Source: Chondrus crispus
Lineage: Eukaryota; Rhodophyta; Florideophyceae; Gigartinales; Gigartinaceae
Reading direction: 5' to 3'
Length of the DNA stretch: 64,000 nt
Assembly (NCBI RefSeq): GCF_000350225.1
Contig: NW_005179118.1
Span: 62,001-126,000, forward strand
Every line of letters begins with the position of its first letter. Positions within the stretch are counted from its first letter, which is position 1. The translations under genes were made by a program, and so were the position numbers. Below the pieces are notes generated by a model. It was not told where the DNA came from, did no database searches, and worked only from the letters and a program-made list of their open reading frames with translations. Below are positions 42,052 through 51,301 of this stretch, in pieces.

Positions 42052-44160
42052 TTCGCAGGATTCTGCAATACTGTTGGATCGAGAGACGAGTGCGAGACTG
42101 AAAAGTGAATTACAAGCAATGAAAAGCTCGTTAAGGGATGCCGAGAGTGCAGAGAGAAATGCAAATGCTGAACAGATTGATTTAGAATTGCGATTTCGAA
42201 AGTTGTCTGTAGAGGTTGAGCGTGTGCGAGCTTCGAAGAAAGAAACGGACGTAGCTCTCTTCGAAGAGAAGAAAGAAAGTGAGTCCGTGACCAGTACAAC
42301 TTTTGCAATGATGCCGACAATTTTGCCGTCATGCAGCTAGCTGATCAACTTACCCTTCCTGAAACGCTTGTGCTGTTGCATTTATCCTAGATGTTCTCAA
42401 GAACACAATCCAAAGGTACAGCACTGAAACAATATCATTGATAACAAGAATTGAAAATAATACTCGGATTCTTGATCAGAAGGACCGGAAAGTTCAAGAA
42501 GCTACGCGTCTAAATTAACTTAGTTTATTCCCTTTGCGCTCCATTGCAATTATTTCGATTCTGACTTTTTTTGGCGTTGCTCTGCCTTCTCATTGCGCCG
42601 CTTCTTCAAAACATTCCTCTCTTGACGTCAGCTGAGTGAGAACTGTCATAGATACAAAAAAGAAGTGAGGATGAGATTGTCACGGGCAAGAAAATTGCAA
42701 TTGAGAGGGAGGAAATTGACTGTCAAGTGGCCGAGTGCCAGAACTCGTAAGTTCCAGTGCTTTCCGGAACACAATCCTGCTTGACGGCCAGTACCAGCGT
42801 TGTCTCCTTTGAGATCTTCTGACTTCCTTTACCATGGCGATATTTTCTTGTGCGGATAGCCTCAAATCTGAGAAAGAAAACTATAACGCAGAAATCACCC
42901 AAATACGTGAATCAACAGAAGCGAAACTCAAGAAACGAAATCTGCTTGTCAAAACATTGCGGCTGGAGATTGAAAACCAGAGGAGTAGGAACTGTCGAGT
43001 ACAGGTGCGCAAGCTCATGCAGTCTTTCCGTTTTCACATATCTATATCGGAGACAAATCATACAGCTAACCAGGAAGTTCTGTTGAGACACAGAAATCGT
43101 TCGATGACGTAGCGCTGAGAGCTGAGTCACACGGTAAAGACTGCAAGTTGAGTCTGCCGACGGTTTCAACCATGAAGCGCGTATTGAAACTTTTCTCAAG
43201 TGCAAGTTCTAACTATCGCTATGTATTTCACTCTTTCGATACACCTGCATCGCTGAAATTGGTCCTTATCATCAGGGGCTTGACAAGACGATACGCTAGC
43301 TGGACATCTTTCTACAGCATTTCTCGCACGTTGGTGCTGGACGTGAGCAATGCCAGGGACTTAGCCAAGTGGCTATCAGAACTTCGATTTTTCCGGGAGC
43401 GATGACGATTTGAGCCCAACTCTGCTAACCCGTGTAGAAGATAAGAGGAAGAGGCGTCAGGATTCGCAGACACGCAGCTCATCGGGGAGATTTCAGGAGT
43501 TCTCAAGAAAGCTGGAGAAATCTATCACAGTTGCACTTTGCAAGGCAGAGGAGGAAAGCATTAAGCACAGGGAGAATCGCTGCGAATTTGTGGAGCAGTC
43601 GAATGCAAAGAAAGAATGTTATCGTAAGGAACTCCAGCAGTGCATATATGACTTTTACCTAGTTAGCAAAGAAAAGGCTACATTGCAGGATGGCATGAGT
43701 GCCAACGAATCTATCACGCCAAAGCAGAAAACCGTTTCGGATTTGAAAGACAAGGAGAACGCGAAGGTAATCGCAGGACTTGCGGAGTGTCGCAGTGCTC
43801 TGCAAGAAACTAGAACGCAAAGTCAGAGAGACGCAACGTGGTTGGAGTCCAGGATCAAAGACTTATAACAATTGCAGCCGAAGGAGACTGTATCCAAAGA
43901 CCAAGCCCTTAAAGATTTGGAACTCCGCAACAGACAAGTGAGCGATATGAAGAGGGGAGCTGAAAGAGAGAACGGGGGTGGCCGACAGCGAACGCGAGGA
44001 AACCATGCGTGAATTTGCGAGAGCGGCACAGGAAAGAGCAGCAGCGGTTCATGCCAAAGATGATATTGAGAACCGACTACATTTGTGTGTCTTTGAGAGA
44101 GACGCTGCTGTCGCAAAGGTCGAGGAGTTGCGACAGGAAGCGCGAGAGGTTGGTGGCAAG
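42052..44160 (+). pseudogene. Multi-exon coiled-coil protein gene, decayed
   Basis: Plus-strand exons with strong heptad character. Exon 42060-42278 (DRETSARLKSELQAMKS) has an acceptor TTGTTCGCAG and donor AAA|GTGAGTCC; the next exon, from about 42391 after TTTATCCTAG, continues in phase (ENVLKNTIQRYSTE). Another exon, about 42651-42746, ends at AACTC|GTAAGT. The next starts after GTGCGGATAG at about 42861 in matching phase (LKSEKENYNAEITQIRESTE). A long block at 43438-43868 (RKLEKSITVALCKAEEES) follows an acceptor CCCGTGTAG, then TAA at 43866-43868; the same frame continues (LQPKETVSKDQALKDLELRN) to about 43970. A shift at the GGGGG run at 43973 leads into EREETMREFARAAQERAAAV to about 44160. 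No named family. The intron-rich structure differs from the other genes here. Confidence 0.6.
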
Positions 44161-44179
44161 CAGAGGACAGTAGTGCAAG

Positions 44180-44257
44180 TATGGATCTGTGGGCTGGAGA
44201 TGCTCTGTCTGCTTTGTCAGAGCTCTGTCAACAGAGCATCTCCAGCCTACAGATCCA
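44180..44257. repeat. Inverted repeat (26-bp arms), MITE-like termini
   Basis: Left arm GGATCTGTGGGCTGGAGATG..., right arm ...CATCTCCAGCCTACAGATCC, one mismatch over 26 bp, loop of about 22 bp that itself contains CAGAGCTCTG. The core AGAGCATCTCCAGC resembles termini common among plant MITEs. AGAGCTCT palindromes recur at about 44415-44615 (for example GAGCTCTTGAGAGCTCTGA at 44460). Confidence 0.75.
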
Positions 44258-45419
44258 ATTGACATTAATTGAGGACACTTTTCAGGAGACGTAAAATATT
44301 TAACAATATCATCTTTTTCCAACTTTTTGCACTGCTCGAAAGTTCGGCGTTTCATGTTGTTTCTTATTATTCATCTTCGAAGTTTTGCAGATCCATGATC
44401 TCATGCATCTGTTGATTTCAACACTTCGCAGAGCTCTCAGTAAATCATTCATCATCATCAGAGCTCTTGAGAGCTCTGATTCTTGAGCAAATGAAAATTC
44501 AAATTTGAAAAATATCAAAGTAATTGGGAAAGTTCTTTATACACATTTTAATTTACTTTTTTTAATTTGTGGTCTAATTTTATTAGTTGCAATGGTTGGG
44601 CTCTTGAGAGCTCTGTTGGTGGTCTTCGCACAGTGGTTACCCCTCGATGGGGTCGGAGTCCGACCTAACAGATCCTTTCGATTTATACTCCTGAAGATCC
44701 TGGCATCCGCCTTCCTCCCCTTCCTTCTCCTCTTCCTACCCCGCTAATCGTCGCAGTCTCCGACGAGCAGCGAGAAGCCGTGGTCCCCCTCCTCTTGCCT
44801 AGAGCTCCTCGTCCTCGCGGCCCTGCTCACAGTCCTCGCAACTCTCTAGTCGCTTGTCCCGCGCGAGCTTGCAGAGCATAAGATTCGAGTCAAGTCTGTT
44901 TATCCTGCTGTCGTCGAGACGCCAATTTATAATGCATTTATCACGAGGATAACCTTGACAGCACGATGTGCTCTTGCCTTCTCCACGCCATACCAGGCAG
45001 AGTCAAGCACAGCACGCATGTCATGCTTCTTGAAGCACGCACTACTTTATGGGTACGATAGAACATCGGATGATCGCCAGCAGACCAGGTGGTGATGGAA
45101 TTTCCTAGACGCAGGCAACACTTCCCTCGTCGCGGTCATAGAAACTCATTGTCGGGCAGAGGTATCTCGCCACATGCTCTTCGCGCTGTGCCATTATAGA
45201 AAGGAGTCCAATGGCGTAGGGATGAATCTTCAGCTTGTCGAAGACGAGGCCAGAGAAGGTGGGTCTGCGACGGATTCGATTTTGGATTGAGGACGAGATC
45301 TCGAGACGATGTTTTCGTCGAGGCAATTGTGCAACAGTATTCAGCGCAATGGTAAAACTTTTATTCGTTCTTATGCTTATTCTAACTGCACGCACCAAGC
45401 GGTCTTACGTAGAATGAAA

Positions 45420-46049
45420 TTACACATTTCTATGAAACAGGCAGTTGACACCTTGATCGCATGCAACGCACGAGAAAGCCATAGAGCTCATAGACTCCGA
45501 TTCAACCGGTAAATGTTTCGGCGCTTGCATACGGCGAGCAAATTTAACTGGTCTCTTTCCATTAACAGGCTTTCCTCCTATCCCTTCGTTGATGAAGTGA
45601 AGGATCAAATGTAACAGTTTCTTCATGCCTGTTAGATCAGCGGATTCCAATTGAGACTCGAGGCTCTTAATTCTTTCCTTCATCGCCTTCTGTTCTTCTG
45701 CCATTTCCTTCTTCATCGCCTTCTGTTCTTCTGCCCTTTCCTTCTTCAACTGATCGAGTTCCGCCTTCTTGGCTGGTGTGCTGACCTCCTCTATAATATT
45801 CAAAATCCGACGCTTGCTGTTAGGCGTCAGGGTTTGGATGTGGATCACGTCGGCTGATCCACCGAGGTCGGCACTGGTGCTCGGCTGCATTTCGATTTCC
45901 AGCAAAAGGACGTGGGATGAGGGGGATGAATGAGGGACAGATGGAGGAGGGACAGACGAAGAAGTATCTGCTGCTAAACTTTGGTTCAAAACGCAATTGC
46001 TGCGTAGTTCCATCTTTGAATCTACCTCATGTAGAAAACACGGCGGCAT
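45420..46049 (-). CDS. Putative coiled-coil protein of unknown function (209 codons)
   Basis: A single minus frame starting MPPCFLHEVDSKMEL. An N-terminal serine/proline stretch (SSSVPPPSVPHSSPSS) is followed by a coiled coil in which AEEQKAMK recurs (KKERAEEQKAMKKEMAEEQK, AMKERIKSLESQLE). The C-terminal part is basic (GKPVNGKRPVKFARRMQ) and ends in a cysteine-bearing tail (SCVACDQGVNCLFH). No family recognised. Composition and length make coding plausible, but there is no splice or homology evidence. Confidence 0.4.
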   Translation of the reverse strand: MPPCFLHEVDSKMELRSNCVLNQSLAADTSSSVPPPSVPHSSPSSHVLLLEIEMQPSTSADLGGSADVIHIQTLTPNSKRRILNIIEEVSTPAKKAELDQLKKERAEEQKAMKKEMAEEQKAMKERIKSLESQLESADLTGMKKLLHLILHFINEGIGGKPVNGKRPVKFARRMQAPKHLPVESESMSSMAFSCVACDQGVNCLFHRNV

Positions 46050-46119
46050 GCAATCTATAATTTACACATTTATTTCAAATAAATCGTTAGCTCACGTTCT
46101 GCCGGTCATTAGGTGCAAT

Positions 46120-46344
46120 TTGTCAACTGGATGGGCATGATATGATGGGCTGATACCAATATCAGCCCTCAAAGGGAGTGCTGATATCGATATCAGCCCC
46201 CTTTCCCATTCTTTAGAGTATAACCGGCGTCGCCTCGAAATACAGTGTTCAGATTACTGGATTCAGTTGTTTGTCATTGGTTGATGTAAACTGTTGAAGG
46301 CTGACATCAGCCTTGATATCATATCATGCCCATCCAGTTGACAA
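46120..46344. mobile_element. MITE-like element, 225 bp, with 27-bp terminal inverted repeats
   Basis: The left end TTGTCAACTGGATGGGCATG (continuing ATATGAT) is exactly inverted at the right end (ATCATATCATGCCCATCCAG, then TTGACAA). Subterminal GGCTGATACCAATATCAGCC and GCTGATATCGATATCAGC hairpins lie near the left. No clear target duplication (AGGTGCAAT on the left, GCGTGTT on the right), so the superfamily is unknown. No coding capacity. Confidence 0.85.
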
Positions 46345-47360
46345 GCGTGTTATCACCATTGGCTACTCGGGTGCATATTTCGACGAGGGTGACATGGCAA
46401 CTTTCGACTCTTTTGCTGACGGCTCCCACGTACCAGGGGTACCACCGGATATGGGTAAAGATCTGATGTTGTGTGCTTTTTACTTTGATCTCTGAGGGGA
46501 TTTTTCTTCGCGTAAAGGCATGACAGTAGATTGGCACGAAAAGAAACATGAATTTGCAAGCACTTTTGCAAGACGAATTGCGCTCATTTGAAACGCAAAC
46601 ACGATATCACTTTCATTATTGCCACCCAAAGCAGACCAGGATGTCCCCCCTCGAACAGGCTGCGCTCGTGAACAAAAGAATTTCGCTATTGAGGACCAGG
46701 AGCTACCAACAAGACAATATCGCAATTCACCAGCTGTTTTCTCCTCCATCATGTAAGTAAAGTCGGAGCAGAGGTCTCTAAGTCTCTCCAGAGCACCGAA
46801 AGTTGGCTGTCAAGACAGAATGGTTTGTTTTGCCTGACTTATTTTCCGTCGTTGAGCGATAGCCATCCGAACCGCCGTGGAATGCACGTTCATCTGACGC
46901 ACCAATGCGACGAATGTAGTCTTCCAAACCCTTGCCTAAGTACAACTCGAGTAATTGTGAAGAACCGCTCGAAGTCTCATGCAAAGTCTTGCGTGAAATC
47001 GCTCTCAAAAGCACAGAGATCTGCTAGGCCACCCACCATGTCTGTTGGTGGGTCAGACGCAGGCGCAGACCCGATTAATCCGGATCTGGACGAGATTTTG
47101 CGAAAGCTGGACGTAGTGGAACAAAGCGTGACACTGCTTTTGAACTTTCTTCAAAAAGAACTGTCGAAATGCGCGAATCATATGCTTGACGCTGTCATGA
47201 ATGGTATTTCTAGCGCGGTTGATGACGTGAAGAACAAAGTCCCCCATGTACAGAAGCTCAGGCATGCAAATCGCTCTGTCAAGAAGCAACTTCGAGTATG
47301 CAATGAATTAGGCCAGGACTAAAGTTAGGCGTTGGGTGTCTATATTCTCTTTAACAACTG
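46345..47360 (+). other. Unassigned region; possible 94-codon helical frame at 47038-47322
   Basis: The plus frame from ATG 47038 to 47322 (MSVGGSDAGADPINPDLDEI, then mostly helical NFLQKELSKCANHMLDAVM, VKNKVPHVQKLRHANRSVKK) looks like a small helical protein but has no known relative. The upstream extension to 46825 is compositionally different. Other short frames (46313-46495, 46548-46760) are unsupported. Confidence 0.3.
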
Positions 47361-48117
47361 TTACTTATGGGGGAATTGTTCCATGATTTTTGTGCGCCAA
47401 TACTTCGTTCGCTTGAGCGTGTCTTTGATGTCTAGAGTACAATATTTTCCTTCTTTCAGTAGAAACTGACCTTCTACAATAACATCATTTACATCCTTCC
47501 GTGCAGAGGCGTAAACGACTGCAGAGTGTGGATTGAAAATGGCAGAATTGCCGGCTGTGAGTAAGCATGTCAATGCTGATCAGATCAGCAGACTTGCATA
47601 TCTCGATGCTTCCGGTCACGTCATCAATACCAAATGCTCGTGCCCAATTGATTGTTGCCATTCGAATGGCCATCGAAGCTGGAGGAACTGAGGTGTCTCC
47701 TGCAAGGCTTTTCGTGTTCAGAGCAGTAAGTTTTATCTCATCAAGTAAACTCAGTGAATTGTTGCTGCATGCGGAGTCCGTTCCCAACCCTGTATTATTG
47801 ATCCCTGCTTTCAAGATCTTGTGTATCGGACAGAAACCAGATGCTAGCTTGGAGTTAGATGACGGACAGTGGGAGATGTGGACCCCTTTCTTGGCGCATA
47901 GCTCGACTTCCTCATCAGCCCAATGCACCATGTGCGCAGCGAAGATCCATGCGCTTAAAATCTTCAAGCGGATGGCACTCATTGTCGCTAAGATGACATG
48001 CAGGGCTATTTCTATCAAGAAGCTCGCTGGCGATACACTCGGCCTTCGTCTCATGCAAATCTGTGTGTATGATTATGTTTCGGCTTTCCGATAGCCCTTT
48101 GAGCTTCTTCCAAGCTT
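47361..48117 (-). pseudogene. MTA/SAH deaminase-like amidohydrolase, multiply frameshifted
   Basis: C-terminal two-thirds of a metal-dependent amidohydrolase of the 5-methylthioadenosine/S-adenosylhomocysteine deaminase (TRZ/ATZ) family. Pieces on the minus strand: SRNIIIHTDLHETKAE (the HxHLxET-like metal/substrate loop) at about 48090-48020; then FAAHMVHWADEEVELCAKKG, HISHCPSSNSKLASG and GLGTDSACSNNSLSLLDE (catalytic Asp) in the frame 48054-47570; then IFNPHSAVVYASARKDVNDV and FLLKEGKYCTLDI in a third frame ending at 47361. Changes of frame near 47950 and 47568 are not at splice sites I can see. The N-terminal half is missing, replaced by the 553-bp satellite. A clear remnant. Confidence 0.8.
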
Positions 48118-48130
48118 TAGCGGCGATCGT

Positions 48131-49540
48131 GACAAGGTTGCCAGACGCCGGACACGGTACGTGACAAAATATGAAGTTAAAAATATTGCCTATGCGCCGC
48201 GCCTATAATCGAACAGGGTAAAAAATTAAATTTTGCGCACTGACATTTTATTGGCTGTGCGCCGCCGTCGGCAAAATTTGGGCCAGAAATGGGCAACAGC
48301 AATGTGGTGAATCCGGCGCGTAAGAGAATGCCGCCGTGTAAATCGGCCTAGAACGTATCGTCCCACTGGAAAATTGGCGCCGTTAAAATCACACAGAACG
48401 ATACGTTTTGAGCCATATACCGTAGTCAGTACCGAAATCCCACATACGACGATTGAGGCCCGGACGATACGCTTTTTTGTCATGACGTATCGATCCTGAC
48501 ATCTGCCCAAAACGTATTGTCCTGCGGGAACTGACGACGGAACTACACATAGAACATTAAATTGCCACGCCTTATTGCGTAGTTCGTACGTGCGCCTTGG
48601 GACGCAGTGAGTCAAATATGAGGCCCTGCCACTAAATCTGCCTGCTGTAATATGGCCCCCAGCACGATACGTTTTGGGCATCTGACAAGGTTGGGAGACG
48701 CCGGAGACGGTACGTGATAAAATATGAAGTTAAAAATATTGCCTGTGCGCCGCGCCTATAATCGAACAGGGTAAAAAATTAAATTTTGCGCACTGACATT
48801 TTATTGGCTGTGCGCCGCCGTCGGCAAAATTTGGGCCAGAAATGGGCAACAGCAATGTGGTGAATCCGGCGCGTAAGAGAATGCCGCCGTGTAAATCGGC
48901 CTAGAACGTATCGTCCCACTGGAAAATTGGCGCCGTTAAAATCACACAGAACGATACGTTTTGAGCCATATACCGTAGTCAGTACCGAAATCCCACATAC
49001 GACGATTGAGGCCCGGACGATACGTTTTTTGTCATGACGTATCGATCCTGACATCTGCCCAAAACGTATTGTCCTGCGGGAACTGACGACGGAACTACAC
49101 ATAGAACATTAAATTGCCACGCCTTATTGCGTAGTTCGTACGTGCGCCTTGGGACGCAGTGAGTCAAATATGAGGCCCTGCCACTAAATCTGCCTGCTGT
49201 AATATGGCCCCCAGCAGGATACGTTTTGGGCATCTGACAAGGTTGCCAAACGCCGGACACGGTACGTGACAAAATATGAAGTTAAAAATATTGCCTGTGC
49301 GCCGCGCCTATAATCGAACAGGGTAAAAAATTAAATTTTGCGCACTGACATTTTATTGGCTGTGCGCCGCCGTCGGCAAAATTTGGGCCAGAAATGGGCA
49401 ACAGAAATGTGGCGAATCCGGCGCGTAAGAGAATGCCGCCGTGTAAATCGGCCTAGAACGTATCGTCCCACTGGAAAATTGGCGCCGTTAAAATCACACA
49501 GAACGATACGTTTTGAGCCATATGCCGTAGTCAGTACCGA
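48131..49540. repeat. 553-bp tandem satellite, about 2.5 units
   Basis: Units begin with GACAAGGTTG at 48131, 48684 and 49236 (spacing 553 and 552 bp) and are more than 97% alike by eye. The third is cut at 49540, in the middle of TCAGTACCGA. Each unit repeats internally the words AACGTATCGT/ACGATACGTTTTG. Minus-strand frames of 97-151 codons appear in each unit; they share the repeat and lack any protein-like pattern. The first 17 bases of the unit abut the deaminase remnant. Confidence 0.93.
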
Positions 49541-49570
49541 TTAGGGGTTTAGGGGTTTAGGGTTTAGGGG
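49541..49570 (+). repeat. Telomere-like TTTAGGG(G) tract
   Basis: Reads TTAGGGGTTTAGGGG, then TTTAGGGTTTAGGGG: about four units of the plant-type TTTAGGG repeat. It starts at the exact base where the 553-bp satellite breaks off, with the G-rich strand pointing right, the direction expected if the left side was once a chromosome end. Confidence 0.7.
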
Positions 49571-49629
49571 ATATTTCCTATACCCATGTCCGAGCAGACG
49601 CGCGTTCAGGTGGGGATATTCGCTTATAT

Positions 49630-49788
49630 AATATATGGATGGGATTAGGGGAGTAGGAGGGATTAAGGGATTCGGTGGGATTAGGAGGAGTAGGAGGGAA
49701 TCGGGGATTCGGTGGGATTAGGAGGATTCGGTGGGATTAGGAGATTAGGTGGGATTAGTGGATTAGGTGGGATTAGTGGATTAGGTCG
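49630..49788 (+). repeat. Degenerate GGGATTAG-type tract
   Basis: About 20 imperfect units: GGGATTAG, GGGATTCGGT, GGAGTAGGA, GGTGGGATTAGTGGATTA. A like tract lies at 61262-61372, and single words occur near 7047 and 53985. Subtelomeric or satellite origin is likely. Confidence 0.8.
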
Positions 49789-51140
49789 TCCGCGGGCGCG
49801 TGTTGGAGGACGACGAAGCCGCGCAGGTCATGAGACACCTCTTTAGAGAGCGCAGGGAGAGAAGGCGGCGGCGGCGCGAGTGCGTGTGGGTCGGGGGGCA
49901 CCGCCGCGGCTGTAGGTAAACGATAGGTGAGTGAAGTGAACAGTTGTTTCATGTGCAATCGCGAGATGACATAACTTACAATTCGGTGACCACAAATTCC
50001 TCTTCTACCGAACTCCTTCAGTCGAGTGCCTCCTCTCAAGGATGGATACAAAAACATGTCTCTTCTCTTCGCCTGCCCTCCCCCTCCCCTGCCCTCCTTT
50101 CTCCTCTCCTCTCCTCCCCTCCTTTCTCCTGTCATCTCCTCTCCTCTCCTCGCCACCTTTCTCCTCTCCTCTCCTCTCCTCTCCTCTCCTCCCCTCCTTT
50201 CTCCTCTCCTCTGTATTTTAAGGGGATTAATCTCCGCCTTCGGAACGATGCTTTGGCGATAGGCAAGGAAAAAAACGGGACGGTTGAAACATCAATGCAT
50301 GACACAGAGGTGGCTCCTCAGGCAATATTATGTGAGCTGGATGATGAGGTTGATGAATTTATTCCATAGGAGACCAGTGAAATAGACGTCACGCTATCAC
50401 AGGGAAGGCTTTTGCTCAATGTCGACACTATATACGCTTTTTTTGTTTTGCCGCATTTATGGCGTCCATCGATTACAGAGATGGAGCTGGAGTCGTCGGG
50501 GGTTCACTTAGGCAAGGAGGAGACACGATTGCGGCGGTGGATTCGAAACTGAAGTAGGCGAAGGACGAAGTCCATCACCTCGTAGAAGAGTAGCAACGAT
50601 CACTCCCGGTCCTCTGTTTGCTCATCAACATTGCGTTCAATGTAGTGCTACGTGCCCGTCTTCTTCGTTCTCATCCGCACTTGCATCGAGGCCCTATCTG
50701 GATGCATCCAGCTACACAAGTGAATTTGGACAAGGGTATACTTTTTCATATATCTTCCAGATCACCATGAAAGAATGTTGTACAGTACCCTTCCTGTCCG
50801 TGAATATACGAAACAACAGTGCTGCAGCCTTGGATCCCCACGGATGTACCGAAAGGTGCTTTTGTACTGGTGTATACCACTGATCCCCCCACCGCACCGC
50901 ACTCTTGCCCCCTACCCTTCCACTCCCGCCCCCTTTCCGGCCAGGAGGAAGCACGTGCGTCCCTCACCTCAGCATGTGATCTATATTCTTCGTACCGATG
51001 GTGCGTGGGTCTCTGCAGAAAGTTTCTGCAATACGCGGGAAAAAAGGGAGGGGCCAACGACTTGCCCTTACGTTTGCGCGCCTTCGTTTGGCGCGAGCGG
51101 GAATGTATTTATTTAGAGAGATCGGCACGAAGTTTCCGTT
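49789..51140. other. No supported gene; CT-rich microsatellite at 50077-50213
   Basis: CTCCT/CTCTCCTCTC units fill 50077-50213. Downstream, a 50220-50369 plus frame (LRLRNDALAIGKEKNG, AILCELDDEVDEFIP) looks protein-like but is short and isolated. Nothing else is defensible up to the GT/GA microsatellite before the recombinase-like gene. Confidence 0.5.
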
Positions 51141-51147
51141 GTGAGTG

Positions 51148-51210
<63 letters not shown>
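51148..51210. repeat. (GT)n(GA)n compound microsatellite
   Basis: About 16 GT repeats then about 15 GA repeats, about 90 bp upstream of the recombinase-like start codon. Probably hypervariable. Confidence 0.95.
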
Positions 51211-51212
<2 letters not shown>

Positions 51213-51301
51213 CCAAACCAACCCCAGAGTTCGTCCTCAATTTCCGTTTTCCAGCTTGTGCTTTGTTTGTCCTGTGGTTGGTACAACGGACCAAGAAGAG
51301 G

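Noticed and set aside
48226..49272. Repeated 97-151 codon minus frames as a gene family
   Set aside because: Each is the same part of the 553-bp satellite; composition is not protein-like and the frames differ at their ends only by array truncation.
48131..49540. CRISPR-like array
   Set aside because: Units are 553 bp, contiguous, with no repeat/spacer alternation, and the sequence is eukaryotic.
50077..50262. 78-codon Leu/Ser/Pro frame
   Set aside because: Read-through of CT-rich microsatellite.
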